Positions 1 through 6,733 of a stretch of DNA of 6,733 nt are shown here, one piece after another. Below the pieces are notes generated by a model. That model saw only the letters and a list, made by a program, of their open reading frames with translations. It did not search any database and was not told the origin of the DNA. The DNA comes from Oscillospiraceae bacterium. Lineage in GTDB: Bacteria > Bacillota_A > Clostridia > Oscillospirales > Oscillospiraceae. The stretch is taken from positions 1-6,733 of the forward strand of contig JAGBEM010000197.1 of NCBI GenBank assembly GCA_017936985.1, in the 5' to 3' direction. The position numbers were made by a program, and so were the translations under genes. How positions within the stretch are numbered: the first letter of the stretch is position 1; each line of letters starts with the position of its first letter.

Positions 1-2
1 CG

Positions 3-812
3 GATGTGGCGCAGTCCATTACGACAGCCATGGAGCGGAATCAGATTGAAGCGACTCAAGTGATAGGCATTGGTATTGGAGTACCAGGGCCTGTGGACGA
101 CAGCTTTACGGTCAACAAGTGTGTAAACCTTGGCTGGGGTGTTTTTAACATCAAGGAGCGCATGAATGAGCTGCTTCCGGATATCCCAAATGTTGCCGCA
201 GGAAACGATGCGAACGTTGCGGCTCTTGGTGAGCTATGGCAGGGAGGTGGTCGGGGTAATCAGAGCGCTGTCATGATTACGCTTGGTACCGGAGTCGGCG
301 GTGGTGTGGTGCTGAATGGTAAGATCATCGCAGGCAGCAACGGCGGAGCCGGTGAGATCGGACACATGGCTGTGGAACCCGGCGAATCGGTTGTTTGTAC
401 CTGCGGAAAATATGGATGTCTGGAACAATACACCTCTGCAAGAGGGATCGTTCGCATGGCAAAGGTCATGCTTTCTGAATGTGATACACCTTCCAAGCTG
501 CGATCCATCGAAGATTTCAACTCCAAGCATATCTGCGATCTTGCGGTTGCTGGAGACCATATGGCGCTGAAGATCATCGATCGGTTTGGCGACTATCTGG
601 GTCGGGCCATGAGTTACATCGCCTGCACTGTGGACCCTGACATCTTTATCATCGGCGGCGGCCTGAGTAAGGCCGGCAACATCGTGACCGATGCGGCACT
701 GAGGCATTTCCGTAAATATGCGTTCCATGTTTCCAAGGAGACGGGGGCGGTTGTTGCCGTGCTTGGAAATGACGCAGGCATCTACGGATGCGCGAAAATG
801 GTTCTTAAATAA
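3..812 (+). CDS. ROK-family sugar kinase, probably glucokinase (5' end outside window)
   Basis: This is a cytoplasmic ATP-dependent sugar kinase of the ROK family, most likely making glucose 6-phosphate. The reading frame is open to the left edge. The GTG at 6 is only an internal Val codon, and the N-terminal phosphate-binding motif (DxGGTxxK) is absent, so about 45-50 residues lie outside the window (ROK kinases are usually about 300-320 aa). Counting that Val as residue 1, visible motifs are GIGVPGPV (about 22-30), GNDAN with the catalytic Asp at 68, the Gly-rich LGTGVGGG (93-100), GEIGH with the substrate-contacting Glu 117 and zinc ligand His 120, and the zinc-binding CTCGKYGCLE (Cys 131, 133, 138). 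This Cys cluster marks ROK kinases and ROK repressors, but no helix-turn-helix is visible in the part present. A repressor with its DNA-binding domain upstream cannot be strictly excluded. The gene converges on the AraC-type regulator and ends at a strong terminator. Glucose is inferred as substrate; fructose, N-acetylmannosamine or allose kinases share these motifs. Confidence 0.88.
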   Translation, partial: DVAQSITTAMERNQIEATQVIGIGIGVPGPVDDSFTVNKCVNLGWGVFNIKERMNELLPDIPNVAAGNDANVAALGELWQGGGRGNQSAVMITLGTGVGGGVVLNGKIIAGSNGGAGEIGHMAVEPGESVVCTCGKYGCLEQYTSARGIVRMAKVMLSECDTPSKLRSIEDFNSKHICDLAVAGDHMALKIIDRFGDYLGRAMSYIACTVDPDIFIIGGGLSKAGNIVTDAALRHFRKYAFHVSKETGAVVAVLGNDAGIYGCAKMVLK

Positions 813-821
813 AATTGTGAT

Positions 822-856
822 GAAAAGGCTGTCGCAGAGGCAGCCTTTTCTTTTTT
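822..856 (+). terminator. Rho-independent terminator of the ROK kinase gene
   Basis: A perfect 10-bp stem is formed by 822-831 (GAAAAGGCTG) and 841-850 (CAGCCTTTTC), closed by a short loop at 832-840 that may add a G-U pair. It is followed directly by six T at 851-856. It starts 9 bases after the ROK kinase stop codon. On the opposite strand the hairpin is preserved but the following T-tract is poor (only the four T inside the stem), so it should act mainly on plus-strand transcripts. It may weakly serve the convergent regulator gene as well. Confidence 0.9.
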
Positions 857-867
857 CTCTTCTGAAT

Positions 868-1758
868 TCAGGATGGGGCGTGGACATCGCGGTGGGGACT
901 ACTCTTTTTCTGAAGAAGCTTTCTATACTCCGAGGGCGATACACCTTTGTGCTTTTTGAAAAGACGGCTGAAATACAATGCGTTGTCATAGCCGATGATG
1001 GCGGAGATTTCTGCCACATTGTAGTCTGTTGTTTCCAGCAGACTGATAGCATTATTCATGCGAAGCGCAAGGAGATACTGTGCGGGCGGCTGCCCCACAA
1101 ATTCCTTGAAGTTGCGCAAAAACCAGCTGACACTCATGCTGCGGGATTTGGCGTAGTCTTTGATCTGAATGTCTTCGTTGTAGTGCTCCTGAAAATACTG
1201 CTGCGCGTGTTCCATTTCCTTTTGCAGATAGGTGTTGATGGTAGGACTGCTTTCCTGCCGGGTGCGCTGGATCAGCAGGAATATCTGCCGCAGATACATT
1301 TCCAGCAATTCCTGATAACCGGTACGACAGGTTTGCAGTTCCCGGATCATCTCCTTGAACAGATGCTGATAGGCTGAGGGCACTCCGGAGAAGAAAACGT
1401 TTTTGTCTATAGGAATGTCAAAGTGCTTCAAAATCGATTTTACATCTCTTCCGGTAAAATGTACCCAGTAGACCTCCGGCTGTTCTTCGCCGTAATACTC
1501 ATAGTGCTGCTCCTGCCGCGGCTGATAGAGGACCATATAGCCGGCTGGCACGATCTCCTCCTGTCCGTTAAAAAAGAAGTGGGTCTTTCCAGAGGCTACA
1601 TACAGAAGCTGATAATCCAAACGGCCACGAGGACGCCAGGTTGGGAGTTTTCTCTGCGTTCTCAGGCGGTAAGTTCCGCAGCTGCCCACCAACAGCGGTT
1701 TGGATTTATCCTTGATTGGTACACGGGTGTTGTGCAGGTAACCGGAGTTGACATACAT
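868..1758 (-). CDS. AraC-family transcriptional regulator, likely activator of the lactose operon
   Basis: This encodes a 296-aa cytoplasmic DNA-binding regulator. Residues about 25-105 look like the AraC-type cupin/arm sensor domain (DYQLLYVASGKTHF at 48-61, then a Pro-Ala-Gly turn and a Tyr-rich strand ending in VYWVHFTG). The C-terminal 100 residues hold two helix-turn-helix units. The first is about 196-221 (IKDYAKSRSMSVSWFLRNFK). The second is about 246-272 and matches the AraC signature (AEISAIIGYDN, LYFSRLFKKHKGVSPSEYRK). I chose the ATG at 1758 because GAGGGAGGG lies 7 bases upstream of it; in-frame ATGs at 1776 and 1791 are possible, but the 1776 ATG abuts that ribosome site and 1791 has none as good. 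The gene is transcribed divergently from lacZ, an arrangement typical of AraC/MsmR/LacR-type activators of neighbouring sugar genes. The inducer is inferred (lactose, allolactose or galactose), not shown. Codon use is more mixed than in lacZ, consistent with low expression. Confidence 0.9.
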   Translation of the reverse strand: MYVNSGYLHNTRVPIKDKSKPLLVGSCGTYRLRTQRKLPTWRPRGRLDYQLLYVASGKTHFFFNGQEEIVPAGYMVLYQPRQEQHYEYYGEEQPEVYWVHFTGRDVKSILKHFDIPIDKNVFFSGVPSAYQHLFKEMIRELQTCRTGYQELLEMYLRQIFLLIQRTRQESSPTINTYLQKEMEHAQQYFQEHYNEDIQIKDYAKSRSMSVSWFLRNFKEFVGQPPAQYLLALRMNNAISLLETTDYNVAEISAIIGYDNALYFSRLFKKHKGVSPSEYRKLLQKKSSPHRDVHAPS

Positions 1759-1765
1759 GCTGATT

Positions 1766-1774
1766 CCCTCCCTC
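1766..1774 (-). promoter_or_regulatory. Ribosome binding site that fixes the regulator start
   Basis: Read on the minus strand this is GAGGGAGGG, strongly complementary to the 16S rRNA 3' end, with 7 bases between it and the ATG at 1758. It supports a 296-residue protein rather than the longer in-frame reading from 1791. Confidence 0.8.
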
Positions 1775-1826
1775 ATCGTTGATGACCGCACCCCATCGGG
1801 CGTCTAATGTTTTGAACTATATGCAT

Positions 1827-1864
1827 TTTTGTGTATTGTACCATTTTGTGCATATTTTGTCCAA
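1827..1864. promoter_or_regulatory. Candidate operator: direct repeats of TTTTGT in the divergent control region
   Basis: TTTTGTGTAT at 1827-1836 and TTTTGTGCAT at 1844-1853 match at 9 of 10 positions with a start-to-start step of 17 bases. A third TTTTGT follows at 1855-1860. AraC-family proteins commonly bind tandem half-sites in direct orientation just upstream of the activated promoter's -35 box. Here the last copy ends 13 bases before the candidate lacZ -35. The repeats also cover the regulator's own promoter. The region is A/T-rich, so chance similarity is possible; the operator role is an inference. Confidence 0.4.
1835..1863 (-). promoter_or_regulatory. Sigma-A type promoter for the AraC-family regulator
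   Basis: On the minus strand TGGACA (1863-1858; 5 of 6 matches to the -35 consensus) is followed after 17 bases by TACAAT (1840-1835; 5 of 6 to the -10 consensus), which also carries the extended -10 TG one base upstream. The predicted start is near 1828, giving a leader of about 70 bases before the ATG at 1758. TTTTGT repeats overlap this promoter, so the regulator may control its own synthesis. Confidence 0.7.
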
Positions 1865-1873
1865 TGCGGTTTA

Positions 1874-1902
1874 TAGAAAAGGGACGACATTTTATGGATA
1901 AT
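1874..1902 (+). promoter_or_regulatory. Candidate activator-dependent promoter for the lactose operon
   Basis: TAGAAA at 1874-1879 (4 of 6 matches to the -35 consensus) and GATAAT at 1897-1902 (5 of 6 to the -10 consensus) are separated by 17 bases. A transcript would begin near 1909, about 29 bases before the lacZ ATG. A poor -35 box with candidate activator half-sites just upstream is what an AraC-controlled promoter would look like. It is the best plus-strand candidate I found in the gap, but it is weaker than the minus-strand promoter. Confidence 0.4.
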
Positions 1903-1920
1903 ACATATAGAAAAACTTGT

Positions 1921-5009
<3,089 letters not shown>

Positions 5010-5022
5010 CAAATGTATAGAA

Positions 5023-5028
5023 GAGGAG
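5023..5028 (+). promoter_or_regulatory. Ribosome binding site that fixes the symporter start
   Basis: GAGGAG lies 8 bases before the ATG at 5037. An earlier in-frame ATG at 5013 would place this site inside the coding region and has no site of its own, so 5037 is preferred. Confidence 0.85.
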
Positions 5029-5036
5029 ATAACATT

Positions 5037-6401
5037 ATGACTGAGAAGCGATATTTGAAATGGTACAACAAGGTGGGATACGGCTCTGGCGATATCGCTG
5101 GCAACGTGGTCTATGCGTTCCTGACCTTCTTCGTTATGATCTACCTGTCCGATACCATCGGCTTGAACACCGGTATTGTCGGCACTCTGATGGCGGTTGC
5201 CAAGATCTTCGACGGCATCTCTGATGTGATTTTTGGTTCCCTCATTGATAAGACCCACACCAAGATGGGCAAAGCCCGTCCCTGGATGCTATGGCCCTAT
5301 CTGGGTTGTGGTGTCTGCCTGTTCGCAATTTTCTCTATTCCCACATCCTGGGGCCAGACCGCTCAGTACGCCTTCTTCTTCATCTTCTACGTAATGCTGA
5401 ACGCAGGCTTCTACACCGCAAATAACATCGCTTATTCCGCTTTGACCGCTCTGATTACCAAGAATGAAAACGAGCGCGTACAGATTGGTTCTCTGCGCTT
5501 CGTCTTCGCCTTTACCACCAGCACTATCATTCAGGCTGTTACCTTTGGCCTTGTTGAGCACTTCGGCAATGATGCCGCTGCATGGAGAATCGTTGCTCTG
5601 ATCTACGTTGTTCTTGGTATCATTTCCAACACCATTTCTGTTCTGGCCGTGAAGGAACTGCCCGAGGATGAGAATGAAAGCAAAAAGGCAGTTGACACCC
5701 TGGAAGAAAAGTACACCCTGCGTGAAGCTGTCAGCCTGCTCGTCAAGAACAAGTTCTACCTGCTGATTCTGGGCGTTTACCTGCTGACGCAGCTGTACAC
5801 CGCCTTCACTGGCGTCGGCACCTACTACATGACTTATGTATTGGGCGATAAGGAACTGATGGGGTATTTCGCTACGGCGCTGAACGTTCCCATGATTATC
5901 GGCCTGCTGCTGGTACCTACCATCATTGCAAAGCTGGGCGGTATGTACAAGATCAACTATAGTGGCTACGCTCTGGCTACCGTCTCAAGAATTCTGGTGA
6001 TTGTGGCAGCTTACATGGGCAGTGTCCCTATGATGCTGGCCTTCACCGCCATCGCTTCTCTGGGCATGTGCCCCCTGCAGGGCGACCTGAACGCTGTGAT
6101 CGCTTCCGCTTCTGACTATACGTATCTGACCACCGGTAAGCGTATCGACGGTACCATGTACTCCTGCACCTCTCTGGGTGTTAAGATTGGCGGCGGCCTG
6201 GGTACCGCCATCTCCGGCTGGCTGCTGGCAGCATCTGGATTCATTGAGGGCGGCGTGGCTACTCAGCCCGACTCTGTTCTGACTATGCTGAATGTGATGT
6301 ATCTGTGGCTGCCCATGATCTTCTGCGCGTTGGTTACCCTCCTGCTGACCAAGCTGAATGTGGAGAAGGCCAACGCCAAACTGCTGGCTGCCAAGAAGTA
6401 A
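5037..6401 (+). CDS. GPH-family (MelB/LacS-like) sugar:cation symporter, probable lactose importer
   Basis: This is a 454-residue inner-membrane permease of the glycoside-pentoside-hexuronide:cation symporter group (MFS_2), with about 12 hydrophobic segments. Visible family marks are Asp 19 in GYGSGDIA, and Asp 59 and Asp 63 in KIFDGISDVIFG, matching by motif the cation-site aspartates 55 and 59 of MelB. The helix 2-3 loop follows (DKTHTKMGKARPW, 71-83), then an acidic central loop (about 209-232), and near the C-terminus TGKRIDGTMYS followed by Lys 383 in LGVKIGGG, the likely counterpart of MelB Lys 377. It ends soon after the last membrane segment, so it lacks the EIIA-like tail that lets HPr regulate LacS of Streptococcus thermophilus. 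The start at 5037 has GAGGAG at good spacing; the upstream ATG at 5013 does not. It lies 27 bases after lacZ with no terminator, so it is almost surely co-transcribed. Lactose or another beta-galactoside is inferred from context; the coupling ion (H+ or Na+) cannot be told. Confidence 0.92.
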   Translation: MTEKRYLKWYNKVGYGSGDIAGNVVYAFLTFFVMIYLSDTIGLNTGIVGTLMAVAKIFDGISDVIFGSLIDKTHTKMGKARPWMLWPYLGCGVCLFAIFSIPTSWGQTAQYAFFFIFYVMLNAGFYTANNIAYSALTALITKNENERVQIGSLRFVFAFTTSTIIQAVTFGLVEHFGNDAAAWRIVALIYVVLGIISNTISVLAVKELPEDENESKKAVDTLEEKYTLREAVSLLVKNKFYLLILGVYLLTQLYTAFTGVGTYYMTYVLGDKELMGYFATALNVPMIIGLLLVPTIIAKLGGMYKINYSGYALATVSRILVIVAAYMGSVPMMLAFTAIASLGMCPLQGDLNAVIASASDYTYLTTGKRIDGTMYSCTSLGVKIGGGLGTAISGWLLAASGFIEGGVATQPDSVLTMLNVMYLWLPMIFCALVTLLLTKLNVEKANAKLLAAKK

Positions 6402-6425
6402 GAAAGAAGCAATCTATCTCAAAGC

Positions 6426-6430
6426 GAGGG
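6426..6430 (+). promoter_or_regulatory. Ribosome binding site of the galactokinase gene
   Basis: GAGGG lies 7 bases before the ATG at 6438, in the 36-base gap after the symporter stop. No promoter or terminator is evident in this gap, so the site supports translation from the lacZ-symporter transcript. Confidence 0.65.
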
Positions 6431-6437
6431 ATCTCTC

Positions 6438-6733
6438 ATGACGAAACAGCACTTTTTAATCTCGGCTCCCGGCCGTACAGAGATCAGCGGTAATCACACT
6501 GACCACCAGCGCGGCTGCGTTCTGGCCGCTGCGGTCAATCTGGAAACAGTGGCAGATGTGACGCTAAATGGCAGCAATAACATCTGTGTTCGATCCGAAG
6601 GATACCCCGAAACGGTGGTCGAGCTGGATGATTTGAATATCCGCGAGGAGGAAAAGAACACCACCGCGGCCCTGATCCGTGGCGTCGCCGCTGCCTTTGT
6701 GCAGCGGGGCGCCCGGCTGGAGGGATTCGATGC
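6438..6733 (+). CDS. galK: Galactokinase-family GHMP kinase (3' end outside window)
   Basis: The first 98 codons of a cytoplasmic sugar kinase, most likely phosphorylating galactose at C1 as the first committed step of the Leloir pathway. The N-terminus reads APGRTEISGNHTDHQRGCVLAAAVN (given here only as a motif: Ala-Pro-Gly-Arg 10-13, then GNHTDH 18-23), aligning with the galactokinase signature GRVNLIGEHTDY. Arg 13 and Asp 22 match human GALK1 Arg 37 and Asp 46, and His 20 matches His 44. The Glu before that His (human Glu 43) is replaced by Asn 19, and the Tyr after Asp by His 23. The later stretch NTTAALIRGVAAAFVQRGARLEGFDA fits the galactokinase region just ahead of the GHMP ATP-binding loop, which falls outside the window. 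Full-length enzymes are about 390-430 aa, so roughly three quarters is missing. Placement after lacZ and a sugar symporter supports galactose, but another sugar kinase of this branch is possible. Confidence 0.85.
   Translation, partial: MTKQHFLISAPGRTEISGNHTDHQRGCVLAAAVNLETVADVTLNGSNNICVRSEGYPETVVELDDLNIREEEKNTTAALIRGVAAAFVQRGARLEGFD

Noticed and set aside
234..1052. A 272-codon minus-strand open frame across the kinase and terminator
   Set aside because: It is antisense to the ROK zinc-binding and Gly-rich motifs and crosses a strong intrinsic terminator; the protein resembles no family.
718..1377. A 219-codon plus-strand open frame overlapping the kinase end and the regulator
   Set aside because: It runs antisense to the AraC-family helix-turn-helix region, crosses the terminator and the kinase stop, and shows no domain; the regulator on the other strand is unmistakable.
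6305..6493. A 62-codon plus-strand frame over the symporter/galactokinase junction
   Set aside because: It overlaps the symporter C-terminus and the galactokinase start in another frame; both real genes have better ribosome sites and clear motifs.

Overview
The window looks like part of a lactose-use locus from a Gram-positive, probably anaerobic Clostridia-type gut bacterium (Bacillota). The reasons are strong purine-rich Shine-Dalgarno sites before every complete gene, a LacZ and a galactokinase whose motif variants resemble those I recall from Clostridia, a GPH-type sugar symporter, and moderate GC with a strong preference for C-ending codons in the lactose genes. Genus cannot be assigned from sequence reading alone.

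Layout: (1) 3-812, plus strand: the 3' part of a ROK-family sugar kinase, probably glucokinase, whose start lies outside the window. (2) 822-856: a textbook intrinsic terminator in the 55-base gap between two convergent genes. (3) 868-1758, minus strand: an AraC-family regulator with an N-terminal cupin-like sensor and a C-terminal double helix-turn-helix. (4) 1759-1937: a divergent control region with a good promoter for the regulator, a weaker candidate promoter for the lactose genes, and A/T-rich direct repeats between them. (5) 1938-5009 lacZ, 5037-6401 a GPH-family sugar:cation symporter, and 6438 to the right edge the first 98 codons of a galactokinase-family gene. These three genes are all on the plus strand, separated by 27 and 36 bases, with no terminator between them, and so read as one operon.

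Working together: the symporter would import lactose or a related beta-galactoside, cytoplasmic LacZ would split it to galactose and glucose, the galactokinase would send galactose into the Leloir pathway, and the ROK kinase could phosphorylate the glucose. The AraC-type protein, transcribed away from the operon, is the obvious candidate sugar-responsive activator. I see no mobile element, CRISPR array, RNA gene or clearly novel system. The points worth a second look are the repeat architecture of the divergent promoter, the altered sugar-binding motif of the galactokinase, and the Cys in place of the C-terminal active-site Trp of LacZ.
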